Under the pieces are notes generated by a model that was not told where the DNA came from, searched no databases, and saw only the letters and a list, made by a program, of their open reading frames with translations. From Candidatus Latescibacterota bacterium (GTDB taxonomy: Bacteria; Krumholzibacteriota; Krumholzibacteriia; G020349025), in NCBI GenBank assembly GCA_020349025.1, contig CP070763.1, positions 2,890,704-2,954,703 of the forward strand: 64,000 bases of DNA. The letters are read 5' to 3'. The translations under genes were made by a program, and so were the position numbers. Positions 35,237 through 44,137 of this stretch are shown here, piece after piece (positions within the stretch are counted from its first letter, which is position 1; the number at the start of each line of letters is the position of its first letter).

Positions 35237-35719
35237 ATGCTGGGGGAACGTTACTTCGACGACGCGGCACTTCTCGCCAGGCGCCTGCGGAAGCAGGCAG
35301 CGAAGCGCGTGGTTCTCGCGAACGGATGCTTCGACCTGCTGCACGTGGGGCACGTGCGCTACTTGAGCGCGGCGCGCGAGCTGGGTGACGTGCTCGTCGT
35401 GGGATTGAACAGCGACGCGTCGGTGCGCGAGCTGAAGGGGGAAGGGCGCCCGCGAATGCCGGCGCTCGAACGTGCCGAGCTCTTGCTGGCCCTGCGTCCG
35501 GTCGATTACGTCACGCTTTTTCACGAGCACGACGTGACGCGTCTTCTCGAGACGCTGCGCCCTGCGTTCCATGCCAAGGGGACCGACTACACCGTCGAGG
35601 GGGTGCCGGAGTACGAGGCTGCGCGTCGACTCGGTGTTCGCACCGTCATCGTCGGGGATCCGAAGGAGCACTCGAGCCGCAGCCTTGCACCGGATCCACA
35701 AGGCATGCGGAAGCCATGA
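35237..35719 (+). CDS. rfaE2: Heptose-1-phosphate adenylyltransferase (RfaE domain II)
   Basis: A 160-residue cytidylyltransferase-fold enzyme corresponding to the second domain of RfaE; it activates heptose-1-phosphate to ADP-heptose. [20 protein letters not shown] holds the HxGH nucleotide-binding motif (HVGH), and [14 protein letters not shown] and [14 protein letters not shown] follow as in RfaE2. The ATG begins immediately after the stop of rfaE1 (zero spacing), behind CCGGAG. The stop overlaps the start of the next GT9 gene by four bases. Confidence 0.93.
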   Translation: MLGERYFDDAALLARRLRKQAAKRVVLANGCFDLLHVGHVRYLSAARELGDVLVVGLNSDASVRELKGEGRPRMPALERAELLLALRPVDYVTLFHEHDVTRLLETLRPAFHAKGTDYTVEGVPEYEAARRLGVRTVIVGDPKEHSSRSLAPDPQGMRKP

Positions 35720-36762
35720 CCGAAGCCAATGAGGCCGCGCGAAAACGGCTCCTCGACGGCGGGCGCATTCTGGTGACGCGCCTGCGCTACATCGGTGATG
35801 TCATCCTCTCGCTGCCACTGGTTGGAGCTCTGCGTCGAGCTTTCCCAGACGCCGAGATCCACTACCTCGCAGACCCCGCACCGCTCAGAGTCCTCGACGA
35901 GCATCCCGACGTCGATCGCCTGTGGAGCCTCGAGAGGGGCACGCTTCCGATGGCGCGCCTGATGCGCGCCTTGCGCCAGCAGCGCTTCGCCGCGGTCATC
36001 GACCTCTTCAGCAATCCGCGCAGCGCTCTTCTGGTACGCGCCACGGGCGCCGCCGTTCGGATCGGGGAAGCGCGACGCGGTCGGCGACATCTCTACACCG
36101 TGCAGCGCCAGCTGCCCCTCGGCCGCAGCGCCCTCCTGCAGCATCTCGATGCGGCAACCTTCCTCGGCGTGGAGAATCCGCGCGTCATGGCGCCGCGGAT
36201 CCACCTGAGCTCGGAGGAGAGGGCACGCGGGGCGGTGTGGAACGAGGGCACGGCGCCTCACGTGCTGCTGCATTCGGCAGCAACGCAGCCAGCCAAGGAG
36301 TGGCCGCACCCGATGGCGCTCGACCTGGTGCGGCGCCTGCTCGACACCGGGCATCGCGTCCTGCTCTCCACCGCACCTCACCGGCCGCAGACGAGCGCGG
36401 AGCTGGCGGCGGCGGAGCCGCGGGCTCGACTCCTGGACGCCATGCCGCTGCGTGAGCTGCTCGCCGTGATCGTCAGCATGGACGCGGTCGTCGGCGTCGA
36501 CGGTGCGATCGTCCATGCGAGCGTGGCGCTGGGACGTCCGACCCTGGCTCTCTTCGGGCCCACGGAGCCGCAGATCTGGTTCCCCTACGCGGCGCTCGGC
36601 CCCTTCCGCGTCCTGCATGCCGGCGTCGACTGCGGCCGCTGCGATCGCTACTGGTGTCCGGAGCGCCGCTGCATGGGCGCGATCCAAGTCGACGAAGTCG
36701 AACGCAACGTGCGCGAGCTGCTGCAGGGCACGCACTCGGTGTCGGGGAGCGGCAAGCCATGA
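35716..36762 (+). CDS. Glycosyltransferase family 9 (heptosyltransferase-like)
   Basis: A 348-residue GT9 enzyme. [22 protein letters not shown] is the N-terminal nucleotide-sugar pattern; [28 protein letters not shown] is the C-terminal block, where the usual NDSG is VDGA, and [16 protein letters not shown] is the cysteine-rich region seen in this cluster's other GT9 proteins. Probably adds a core sugar to lipopolysaccharide, using ADP-heptose or a related donor. Starts with ATG in the rfaE2 stop and overlaps the next GT9 gene by four bases, so three core genes are translated together. Confidence 0.87.
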   Translation: MTEANEAARKRLLDGGRILVTRLRYIGDVILSLPLVGALRRAFPDAEIHYLADPAPLRVLDEHPDVDRLWSLERGTLPMARLMRALRQQRFAAVIDLFSNPRSALLVRATGAAVRIGEARRGRRHLYTVQRQLPLGRSALLQHLDAATFLGVENPRVMAPRIHLSSEERARGAVWNEGTAPHVLLHSAATQPAKEWPHPMALDLVRRLLDTGHRVLLSTAPHRPQTSAELAAAEPRARLLDAMPLRELLAVIVSMDAVVGVDGAIVHASVALGRPTLALFGPTEPQIWFPYAALGPFRVLHAGVDCGRCDRYWCPERRCMGAIQVDEVERNVRELLQGTHSVSGSGKP

Positions 36763-37838
36763 ACGCGGTGGCCCGTTTTGCGCTGCGGCAGCCGTTGCGT
36801 CGCATCCTCCTGATCCGGCCGCGGGCGTTGGGGGACGTCCTGCTCGCAACCCCTGCGCTGCGCGCCCTGCGTGTCGGCTACCCGGAAGCCGAAGTCCACA
36901 TGCTGGTCGACGACGTCCTGGCACCGCTCCTGGATGAGAACCCGCATCTCGATCGTCTCTGGTGCTTCCCACGCCGACGCCGCGGTCTCGGCCGCTGGGC
37001 GCGCCTCTACCGCGACATGAAGCGTGCGCGGTTCGATCTGGTGATCGATCTCCACGGCACGCCACGCACGGCGTTTCTGGCGCGCTGGACGGGGGCGCCA
37101 AACCGCGTCGGCTACGCGCTGCGCGGTCGCGGCCGCTGGTACAACTTCCGTATCGAACGCGATTCCGACCGACACGGCGCATGGCGACAGCAGTACGCGG
37201 CGCGCACCAATCTCGACATCGTGGCGCGCTGCGGCGTGACAGGGCCGGTGCTCGAGGATACGTCGCTCGTGTTCGTCACGAATCGCGCCGCGGAGAAGCG
37301 CATGCAGGAGTACTTCGATGCGCTCGCTGCGGATGCACCCTGCGTCGGGGTGGCCCCCGCGGGCACCTGGCAGGCGAAGACCTATCCGGTTGCCTCCTTC
37401 GCGCGCGTTGCGGACCGCCTCGCGCAAGCCGGGTGCACCGTGATCCTGCTCTGGGGCCCGGGGGAGAGGGCGATCGTCGACGCGGCCCGTGCGGCCATGC
37501 AGGCTCCCGCCGTCGTTGCGCCCGCAACCGGCCTGCACGAACTTGCGGCGCTCCTGGGGCGGCTCGACCTGCTGCTGTCGAACGACTCCGGAGTCAAGCA
37601 TCTGGCGGAGGCGCGCGGTACGCCGACCCTGACCCTCTTCGGGCCCACGAGCCCGGTGAACTGGGTGTCGGGGCTCCGCGAGCACGCGTGGTTGCGTTCC
37701 GCCCTGCCGTGCGTCGGCTGCAACTTCACGCGTTGTCTACACCACACATGCATGTTGTCGCTCGACCACGCCACGGTCGCTGCGCAGGCGCTGCGCCAGC
37801 TGGCCCAGGCGCGCCAGGAGCGTCTCTCCATGCCTTGA
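36759..37838 (+). CDS. Glycosyltransferase family 9 (heptosyltransferase-like)
   Basis: A 359-residue GT9 enzyme. RRILLIRPRALGDVLLATPAL is the canonical N-terminal motif, VGVAPAGTWQAKTYPVASFAR and SNDSGVKHLAEARGTPTLTLFGP the donor-binding motifs with all usual residues, and CVGCNFTRCLHHTCML the C-terminal cysteine block. It is the third GT9 of the core cluster (with 33133 and 35716); order and distinct motifs suggest sequential additions to the same core. Which sugar each adds cannot be told from sequence. ATG at 36759 overlaps the previous stop. Confidence 0.88.
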   Translation: MNAVARFALRQPLRRILLIRPRALGDVLLATPALRALRVGYPEAEVHMLVDDVLAPLLDENPHLDRLWCFPRRRRGLGRWARLYRDMKRARFDLVIDLHGTPRTAFLARWTGAPNRVGYALRGRGRWYNFRIERDSDRHGAWRQQYAARTNLDIVARCGVTGPVLEDTSLVFVTNRAAEKRMQEYFDALAADAPCVGVAPAGTWQAKTYPVASFARVADRLAQAGCTVILLWGPGERAIVDAARAAMQAPAVVAPATGLHELAALLGRLDLLLSNDSGVKHLAEARGTPTLTLFGPTSPVNWVSGLREHAWLRSALPCVGCNFTRCLHHTCMLSLDHATVAAQALRQLAQARQERLSMP

Positions 37839-37995
37839 GGGGGTCGGAGATGGAACTCCGCTGCGCTCGGCGCTACCTTTTGTCACGACGCGCCGGCGGG
37901 AGACGCCGCGGGAGGGCCTGGAACGCCATCTGCACCCTCGGTGTTTCATGCGGCAGCCGCCGCAGGAGCCCCTGGAGCCGGAAAAGAGGTTCAGC

Positions 37996-38835
37996 GTGAG
38001 GTGTCGACAGACGGGGCTCGTCTTGAGCTTCCTGATCGTGGCCATCGTGTCGGGCATCGGCCCAGGACGGGCCGACGAGTGCGAGACGATCGGCACGGTT
38101 CCGGATACGCTCGTGCGCTTGCCGAGCCGCGTCGCTTTCTGTCCAGGCGAGTACCTCGAGTTCTCGGTCCAGTACGGACTGATCACCGCCGGCACCGCGA
38201 CCATGAGCGTCGATACGCGCATCCTGCAGAGACAGGGTCGCCCCACCTACCACTTCATCACCACGGCGCGATCCAACAAGATGTTCTCCACCTTCTTCAA
38301 GGTGAACGACCGCGTCGAGTCGTTCATGGATACCCTGCAGCTGCACTCCGTGCGCTTCGAGAAGCACCTGCGCGAGGGAAAGTACAACAAGGACCTGTGG
38401 GTGACCTTCGACCAGGAGCGAGGCACCGCCTCGATCAATGGCGAGCGCGAGTGCGAGGTGCTGGAGCACGTGCAGGATGTCCTCTCCTCGTTCTATTATG
38501 TGCGCACGCTCGATCTCAGGGTGGGGGAGTCGTACTTCGTCCCGAATCACGACAACGGCAAGAACTACGCCATGGAGGTGACCGTGCATCGGCGCGAGCG
38601 CGTGGAGGTCGACGCCGGTACTTTCGATTGCCTCGTACTGGAACCGATCATCTTGGGTGAGGCGCTCTTCAAGCAGAAGGGGCGCCTCCACGTCTGGGTC
38701 ACGGACGATGAGGTCAAGATGCCGGTTTTGATGAAGAGCAAGGTCCTCGTCGGAGCAATTGCGGCTGTTCTCACCGATTTCAAGCTGGGGGACGCTTGCG
38801 CCGCGCCAACAGCCATGGTCAACGCGCGCGAATGA
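37996..38835 (+). CDS. DUF3108 periplasmic protein
   Basis: A 279-residue exported protein of the DUF3108 family, whose function is not established. A hydrophobic signal (LVLSFLIVAIVSGIGPGRA) near the N-terminus is followed by FSVQYGLITAGTATMSV, TTARSNKMFSTFFKVNDRVES and YFVPNHDNGKNYAMEVTV-like beta strands typical of the family. The GTG at 37996 has a good GAGGT upstream and puts the signal at the very start; an ATG at 37948 would add 16 polar residues. It sits between the last GT9 gene and a deoxyhypusine-synthase-like gene, which is commonly part of lipopolysaccharide-related neighbourhoods, but no link is shown. Confidence 0.7.
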   Translation: MRCRQTGLVLSFLIVAIVSGIGPGRADECETIGTVPDTLVRLPSRVAFCPGEYLEFSVQYGLITAGTATMSVDTRILQRQGRPTYHFITTARSNKMFSTFFKVNDRVESFMDTLQLHSVRFEKHLREGKYNKDLWVTFDQERGTASINGERECEVLEHVQDVLSSFYYVRTLDLRVGESYFVPNHDNGKNYAMEVTVHRRERVEVDAGTFDCLVLEPIILGEALFKQKGRLHVWVTDDEVKMPVLMKSKVLVGAIAAVLTDFKLGDACAAPTAMVNARE

Positions 38836-38847
38836 GAGGTTTACAGG

Positions 38848-39807
38848 ATGTCGCGCTATGCCGAGATCGACCTGTCCACGGTGCGCACGGTCAGCATCCA
38901 CGAGCGTGACAACAAGGTGGGCGTGGAGCAGTTCGGCCGCGTCGCACCGCTTCCGGGTGCCGCTGAATGGATGCAGCGCTTACCTTCGATCCTGGCGGCG
39001 GAAAACCTGCGCCGGCTCGTGGCTGCTCTGCAACAGGCGCGTGCCCAAGGGCGCACGTCGCTCTTCATGCTCGGCGGGCACGTGATGAAGACGGGTATTT
39101 CTCCCTTCCTGATTGACCTCATGCGACGAGGCTACATCACGCATTTCGCCAGCAACGGTTCACTCAGCATCCACGACGTCGAGACAGCGCTCTTCGGTCG
39201 TACGTCGGAGGATGTCGCCGAGACGCTGGAACGCGGCGTCTTCGGCATGGTCCGTGAAACACCGGAGTTCATGTTCGCCGCGTTCCGCGGTGGACGTGAG
39301 CGCGAGGAGGGAATGGGGGAGTGCCTGGGACGCGCCTTGGTGGAAGCGAAGGCACCCCATGGCGAGCACAGCCTGATGGCGGAATCGTATGTTCAGGAGA
39401 TCGCGTTCACGGTGCACGTTTCGCTGGGCGGTGACATCCTGCACCAGCATCCGGGCGCGGACGGCGCCACGCTGGGTGAGCTGAGCATGCGCGACTTCCG
39501 CATCCTGGCGGCGGCACTGGGCCATCTCGGCGAGGGCGGCGTGGTGGTCAACCTCGGGTCGGCAGTGGTGATGCCGGAGGTCTTTCTGAAAGCGCTCACC
39601 GTGGCGCGCAACGTCCTGGGGCCGGTGCACGACTTCACCACGGCAAACCTCGACATGCTGCAGCACTACCGGCCGGCCGAGAACGTGCTCAGGCGGCCCA
39701 CCCTGAGCTCCGGGACGGCGCTGGCGATCACCGGACACCATGAGCTCCTGGTGCCCCTTCTTCACGCGCTCTTGACCGCCGCTCCCACCGGGCGCTCCGG
39801 CGCCTGA
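38848..39807 (+). CDS. Deoxyhypusine-synthase-like protein, function unknown
   Basis: A 319-residue soluble protein. LFMLGGHVMKTGISPFLIDL, HFASNGSLSIHDVETALFG and RTSEDVAETLERGVFGM are NAD-binding and core segments of the deoxyhypusine synthase fold. True deoxyhypusine synthase modifies eIF5A in archaea and eukaryotes; bacteria lack that target, and I do not see the enzyme's C-terminal catalytic lysine motif. Bacterial members of the fold act on other amines or have unknown roles. It follows the core glycan genes and precedes the polysaccharide promoter, so an envelope role is possible, as inference only. The ATG at 38848 is preceded by GAGG. Confidence 0.65.
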   Translation: MSRYAEIDLSTVRTVSIHERDNKVGVEQFGRVAPLPGAAEWMQRLPSILAAENLRRLVAALQQARAQGRTSLFMLGGHVMKTGISPFLIDLMRRGYITHFASNGSLSIHDVETALFGRTSEDVAETLERGVFGMVRETPEFMFAAFRGGREREEGMGECLGRALVEAKAPHGEHSLMAESYVQEIAFTVHVSLGGDILHQHPGADGATLGELSMRDFRILAAALGHLGEGGVVVNLGSAVVMPEVFLKALTVARNVLGPVHDFTTANLDMLQHYRPAENVLRRPTLSSGTALAITGHHELLVPLLHALLTAAPTGRSGA

Positions 39808-39834
39808 CGGCGCGCCCCGCCGCTCCGGGCTCGT

Positions 39835-39864
39835 TTGACACTGGCGAAAATCCGCTGCTATACT
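39835..39864 (+). promoter_or_regulatory. Strong sigma-70-type promoter of the polysaccharide cluster
   Basis: TTGACA at 39835-39840 and TATACT at 39859-39864, spacer 18. Transcription would begin near 39871, leaving about 140 bases of leader before the GTG at 40013. The leader holds a GGGAGGAACGCTAG segment with no start codon after it and no obvious hairpin terminator. Confidence 0.7.
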
Positions 39865-40012
39865 GCCCCATCGCAACCTCGGGAGGAACGCTAGGTCCCT
39901 TTGCTAACGCGTTCGTGACACTACGAATCGGACCGAACACCGCACGGTGACCCGGTCTGAGTGCCGAGACATCGCGTCGGAATCGACATCTTGCGTGAAG
40001 GAAGAGGGACGC

Positions 40013-40720
40013 GTGTCACCCAGTTCGAGGTTGGAACCTCCTCTGCTCGATCCCGCCAATGGCGCCCAGCTGCAAGGAGCGTTGGCTCCCGACGTCGAGT
40101 TTCAGGTGTGCGACTCGTTCGCCTACCGCGTGTGCAAGCGCACGCTCGACATCGCGGCGGCGCTCTTCGGTCTCACGCTGCTGGCGCCGCTTTTTCCGCT
40201 GATCGTACTCCTGATCAAGCTCGATTCAGGCGGCCCGGTGATCTTTGCGCAGCGCCGCGTCGGGCGAGGTGGGCGGCTGTTCACCTGTTACAAGTTTCGT
40301 TCGATGGTGCGCGACGCCGAGGCGCTGAAGTCGAGCCTGGCCCACCTGAATGAGGCATCGGGGGCCGCCTTCAAGATCCGCCGCGATCCGCGCATCACGG
40401 AGGTCGGGCATTTTCTGCGTCGCAGCTCGCTCGACGAAATGCCGCAGCTGGTGAACGTGCTGCGAGGCCACATGTCGATCGTCGGGCCGCGGCCGCAGAT
40501 TCCGACCGAAGTGGAGCTCTACAACGGCTGGCAACGGCGACGCCTTGAGGTCAAGCCCGGGATCACCTGTCTGTGGCAAATCTCGGGACGCAGTCACGTC
40601 GGCTTCGACGAGTGGATGCTTTTGGACCTGGATTACGTGCGCCGGCGCAGTCTGAAGCTGGATTTTTGGATCGTTTTGAGAACGTTGCCCGCTGTGATCG
40701 CACGCAAGGGCGCGTACTGA
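40013..40720 (+). CDS. Undecaprenyl-phosphate sugar-1-phosphate transferase (initiating glycosyltransferase)
   Basis: A 235-residue bacterial sugar transferase of the PglC/WcaJ-C-terminal type. It moves a sugar-1-phosphate to undecaprenyl phosphate to start a polysaccharide repeat. After an N-terminal membrane helix (TLDIAAALFGLTLLAPLFPLIVLLI), [48 protein letters not shown] and KPGITCLWQISGR are the conserved catalytic and membrane-surface motifs. Start chosen at GTG 40013 because GAGGG lies a few bases upstream; the frame is open from 39947. No polymer-specific partner such as a polymerase is in the window. Confidence 0.88.
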   Translation: MSPSSRLEPPLLDPANGAQLQGALAPDVEFQVCDSFAYRVCKRTLDIAAALFGLTLLAPLFPLIVLLIKLDSGGPVIFAQRRVGRGGRLFTCYKFRSMVRDAEALKSSLAHLNEASGAAFKIRRDPRITEVGHFLRRSSLDEMPQLVNVLRGHMSIVGPRPQIPTEVELYNGWQRRRLEVKPGITCLWQISGRSHVGFDEWMLLDLDYVRRRSLKLDFWIVLRTLPAVIARKGAY

Positions 40721-40735
40721 ACACCGGGGTCGATC

Positions 40736-42016
40736 GTGTACGAGGGCTTCTACGGCTTCGAGAGACACCCATTCCGGCTCGTCGCCGACCCGAGCATGCT
40801 GTTCGCGTCGAGCGGCGTGCGTGAGGCGCTCGGGCGCCTCGAGTACGCCGTGAAGACGGGCAAGGGGATCGCCGTCATGACGGGCGAGGTGGGCACGGGG
40901 AAGACCACGCTGGTGAATCGCTTCCTCGATCGTGCCGGACCGGAGCTTCGTACTGCATACATTTTCAATCCCACCCTCACCGGTCCACAGCTGTTGCGCA
41001 CACTGGCGGAGGAGCTCGGCGTCTCGACCGACGCCACCAGCAAGTTGGAGCTCACGCGGGCACTCTACGCCGAGCTGCTACGCAATCACCAGGCGGGGCG
41101 TCGCACCATCGTCTTCGTCGACGAGGCACAGGTGCTGGCGCCCGAGGCGCTCGAAGAGCTGCGCCTGGTCTCGAACCTCGAGACCTGGCACGAGAAGCTG
41201 CTTCACATCGTCCTGGTTGGTCAACCGGAGTTGCTGGATCACCTCGACGCGTACCAGATGCGCCCGCTGCGACAGCGGGTCGAGCTCTACGTCCAGATCG
41301 AACCGATGCGCGAAGTGGAGACGCGGCAGTACATCGAGCATCGACTGCGTGTCGCGAACCCGGTGCGCCCGGTCGCGTTTACCGACGGGGCGTGCGAGCT
41401 GGTGCATCGTCTCGCGGGGGGAATTCCTCGCGACATCAACAAGGTGTGTGACGCGGCACTCCTGGTCGCTTACGTCGACGAGGCCTCCACGATCACGTCG
41501 AAGCACGTGCGTGAGGCCGTGCAGACGATCGACGCACAGCAGATTGGATTGCACCTCGGGGGAACGAACGCGGGAAGACTGTGGCCGCGCGCCTGGGCCG
41601 GAGCCGCCGGCGTGGCAGCACTCGTGGCGCTGCTCGTCGCATACGACACGGCGGCACCGCCTTCCCGTAGCGCAAGCGGCGTCCAAGCAGTGGCGGTCCG
41701 CGCTGCCGCCGGGTCGGCGACCGATGATCTCGAGCAGCCGGAGTCCGAGGCGTCGCTGGTCCACCTGGCGTCGTTCGAGCACCGACAGCAGGCGGAGGGG
41801 TTCGTGCGCCAGATCGCCGCGCCGGCGGATCGAGTGGTCTACCTGCAGAGTGTCGACGCGAACGGCCGCCGCTGGCATCGGGTCCTGCTCGGCGATTTCC
41901 GCGACCTCGGCGCGGCGCAGGCGTGGGCGCAGAAGATGCGGGAGCGTGGAACCTATGCATATGCGCAGCCGGTGCGTGTCTCGCGTGAGGGCCTCGAAGC
42001 GTGGGGGACGAGATGA
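40736..42016 (+). CDS. ExeA-like AAA ATPase with a membrane segment and C-terminal SPOR domain
   Basis: A 426-residue protein starting GTG (MYEGFYGFERHPFRLVADP). The N-terminal 270 residues are an AAA ATPase of the ExeA/GspA type: Walker A GEVGTGKTT, Walker B TIVFVDEAQ and the sensor/arginine region near GGIPRDINKVCDAALL. A single hydrophobic segment (AWAGAAGVAALVALLVA) follows near residue 290. The last 80 residues (ASLVHLASFEHRQQAEGFVRQI...) form a SPOR peptidoglycan-binding domain. ExeA-like ATPases help assemble exporters or polysaccharide machinery across the cell wall; with a SPOR domain it could anchor the machinery at septal or glycan-poor wall. Position next to two sugar transferases supports a polysaccharide role. 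Confidence 0.8.
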   Translation: MYEGFYGFERHPFRLVADPSMLFASSGVREALGRLEYAVKTGKGIAVMTGEVGTGKTTLVNRFLDRAGPELRTAYIFNPTLTGPQLLRTLAEELGVSTDATSKLELTRALYAELLRNHQAGRRTIVFVDEAQVLAPEALEELRLVSNLETWHEKLLHIVLVGQPELLDHLDAYQMRPLRQRVELYVQIEPMREVETRQYIEHRLRVANPVRPVAFTDGACELVHRLAGGIPRDINKVCDAALLVAYVDEASTITSKHVREAVQTIDAQQIGLHLGGTNAGRLWPRAWAGAAGVAALVALLVAYDTAAPPSRSASGVQAVAVRAAAGSATDDLEQPESEASLVHLASFEHRQQAEGFVRQIAAPADRVVYLQSVDANGRRWHRVLLGDFRDLGAAQAWAQKMRERGTYAYAQPVRVSREGLEAWGTR

Positions 42017-42139
42017 TGGGCGCGACGAGCGTTCAATCGCGCAGCTCCGGCTGCGGGCCTCGAGGTTCCGAGCGGGCGTGTCGGCAACGCGTTGGACGCG
42101 TCACTTCGAGAGTTGTCGCTGGTTCGGTCGATAGGCGGT

Positions 42140-42148
42140 TGCTATAAT
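42140..42148 (+). promoter_or_regulatory. Extended -10 promoter abutting the DegT aminotransferase gene
   Basis: TGCTATAAT at 42140-42148 fits an extended -10 exactly. Transcription should start near 42155, and the first family-consistent ATG is at 42156, so the transcript may be leaderless. An ATG at 42147 overlaps the box itself and is unlikely to be used from this promoter. Confidence 0.6.
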
Positions 42149-42155
42149 GCCGCGC

Positions 42156-43274
42156 ATGCCATCACAGGTTCCGTTCCTGGAACTCCACAGCCAGGTAACG
42201 CCCCTCAGGAACGAACTGGATGCCGCGCTCGCACGTGTCGTCGATTCGTGCCGCTTCATCCTCGGTGACGAGGTCGCAACCTTCGAGCGCGACTTCGCCG
42301 CCTACTGCGAAGTCGATCACGCCATCGGCGTGAGCTCTGGAACCGATGCCCTGACGTGCATCCTCGCGGCTCTGGGAATCGGCCCCGGTGACGAGGTCGT
42401 GCTTCCCGCCAACACCTTCGTGGCCACGGCCGAGAGCATCTCCGCCGTCGGCGCGCGCCCGGTCTTCGTCGACGTCGACGAGGAGAGCCAGCAGATCGAT
42501 CCGAGGAGCGTGCGCGCGGCTCTCGGAGCGCGCACGCGCGTTGTGATCGCGGTACATCTGCAAGGGCGCACCGCCCCGCTCGCCGCTCTGCTGGAGCTCA
42601 CGCGCGAGCGCGGGATCCACTTGGTGGAGGATGCGTGCCAGGCTCACGGTGCGCGTTACGGTGGCCGACGCGTCGGCGGATTCGGTGTTGCCGCCGCGTT
42701 CAGCTTCTATCCGGGGAAGAACCTGGGTGCCTTCGGGGACGCGGGCGCCGTGACCACGAATGATGCCTCTCTGGCGCGGACGCTGCGGCAGCTGCGCGAT
42801 CACGGGCAAGCCCGCAAGAACGAGCACCGACGCTGGGGATTCAACGCACGTCTCGACGCGATCCAGGCTGCGGTCCTCGGCGTCAAGCTGCCCCACCTCG
42901 ACGGCTGGAACGTCGCACGCCGGCGCCTCGCCGCTCGCTACGATGCGCTGCTCGCTGGAACCGGGCTGCGCACGCCGCCGCCACCGGGTGACGGCGAAGA
43001 CCACGTCTATCACCTCTACGTGGTGCGCCACCCGCGTCGCTCCAGCATCTTGCAGATGCTGGAGGAGAACGGAATCGGCTACGGGTTGCACTACCCCGTG
43101 CCGATCCATCGCACCCCGGCGTATGCCGGGCACGGCTTCGAGCTAGGCGCTCTTCCACGTGCCGAGAGGCTCGCGGAGGAGAATCTGTCGTTGCCGATGT
43201 ATCCCGAGTTGTCCGACGAGCACATCGAACGGGTGTGCCGCGTGTTGACCCAAACAGCTCTTGTGAGTGGATGA
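42156..43274 (+). CDS. DegT/DnrJ/EryC1/StrS-family aminotransferase
   Basis: A 372-residue pyridoxal-phosphate sugar aminotransferase. It opens VPFLELHSQVTPLRNEL, and the SFYPGKNLGAFGDAGA block carries the Schiff-base lysine; SSGTDAL, VEDACQAHGA and FRTDDGxx-like RRWGFNARLDAIQAAVL complete the family pattern. Such enzymes add an amino group to a keto-sugar nucleotide. The Gfo/Idh dehydrogenase at 44138 would provide a 3-keto substrate, like the WbpB/WbpE or GnnA/GnnB pairs; no N-acetyltransferase is nearby. Start: ATG at 42156, since the earlier ATG at 42147 sits in the -10 box. Confidence 0.9.
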   Translation: MPSQVPFLELHSQVTPLRNELDAALARVVDSCRFILGDEVATFERDFAAYCEVDHAIGVSSGTDALTCILAALGIGPGDEVVLPANTFVATAESISAVGARPVFVDVDEESQQIDPRSVRAALGARTRVVIAVHLQGRTAPLAALLELTRERGIHLVEDACQAHGARYGGRRVGGFGVAAAFSFYPGKNLGAFGDAGAVTTNDASLARTLRQLRDHGQARKNEHRRWGFNARLDAIQAAVLGVKLPHLDGWNVARRRLAARYDALLAGTGLRTPPPPGDGEDHVYHLYVVRHPRRSSILQMLEENGIGYGLHYPVPIHRTPAYAGHGFELGALPRAERLAEENLSLPMYPELSDEHIERVCRVLTQTALVSG

Positions 43275-43280
43275 ACCGCC

Positions 43281-44105
43281 ATGACACCGACATCGCTCGT
43301 CACAGCCAAGCGCAAGACAGCTGCTCCGTATGACACCGTGGCCCTGGGGTCGCACGAGAGCGTCTCACACCTTTCCAGTGCGTCGTCCGACGCTCTCGGC
43401 GCACGTCTGAGTCTGGTCGTCAAGCAAGTCCTGGATCTCGCGATTGCGGGGCTCATCCTTCTGCTGAGTGCGCCGCTCTTCCTGATCGTCGCAGTGCTGA
43501 TCAAGCTGTCGTCGCCCGGCCCCGTCCTCTTTGTGCAGAAACGGGTCGGTCGCAACGGTCGAGTGTTCGACTTCTTCAAGTTCCGCACGATGAAACACAA
43601 CTCGGACGACAGCGTCCACCGTGAGTTCGCAGCCAATTTCATCCGTGGTAACGGCAAGAACCAGCCACGGGATGATGCCGAGCACGCCACGTCCCCGCGC
43701 GGCTCTTCGGCAGGAAACGGCACGTGCTCTGAGCCGCTTGCGCAGGATCAGGTGTACAAGCTCACTTGGGATCCGCGGATCACGGGGATTGGGCGGTTCC
43801 TGCGGCGCACGAGTCTCGACGAGCTGCCGCAGCTGATCAACGTTCTGCGCGGCGACATGAGCATCGTGGGACCGCGCCCACCGGTGGTCTACGAGTTGGA
43901 GCACTACCAGGATTGGCACAAGCGGCGGCTCGGCGCCAAGCCGGGGATCACTGGACTGTGGCAGGTGAGTGGCCGCAGCAGCGTCCCCTTCGACGAGATG
44001 GTTCAGCTGGACCTCTACTACATCGATCATCGCAGTACATCGATGGATTTGCGCATCATGGCCCGGACTCTTCCAGTCATGATCAAGGGCGACGGCGCGT
44101 ACTGA
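43281..44105 (+). CDS. Second undecaprenyl-phosphate sugar transferase
   Basis: A 274-residue initiating sugar transferase of the same family as 40013, with an N-terminal membrane helix ([25 protein letters not shown]) after a 45-residue Ser/Thr-rich leader. [42 protein letters not shown] and [21 protein letters not shown] are the expected blocks. Between KFRTM and the DPRITGIG motif there is a longer, polar, Ser/Asn/Gly-rich segment (about residues 98-150), more than in the shorter paralogue. Two initiating transferases in one cluster suggest two glycan repeats or two start sugars. Confidence 0.87.
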   Translation: MTPTSLVTAKRKTAAPYDTVALGSHESVSHLSSASSDALGARLSLVVKQVLDLAIAGLILLLSAPLFLIVAVLIKLSSPGPVLFVQKRVGRNGRVFDFFKFRTMKHNSDDSVHREFAANFIRGNGKNQPRDDAEHATSPRGSSAGNGTCSEPLAQDQVYKLTWDPRITGIGRFLRRTSLDELPQLINVLRGDMSIVGPRPPVVYELEHYQDWHKRRLGAKPGITGLWQVSGRSSVPFDEMVQLDLYYIDHRSTSMDLRIMARTLPVMIKGDGAY

Positions 44106-44137
44106 CACTGCTTCCGACCTGCGACGAGGTGAACAAC

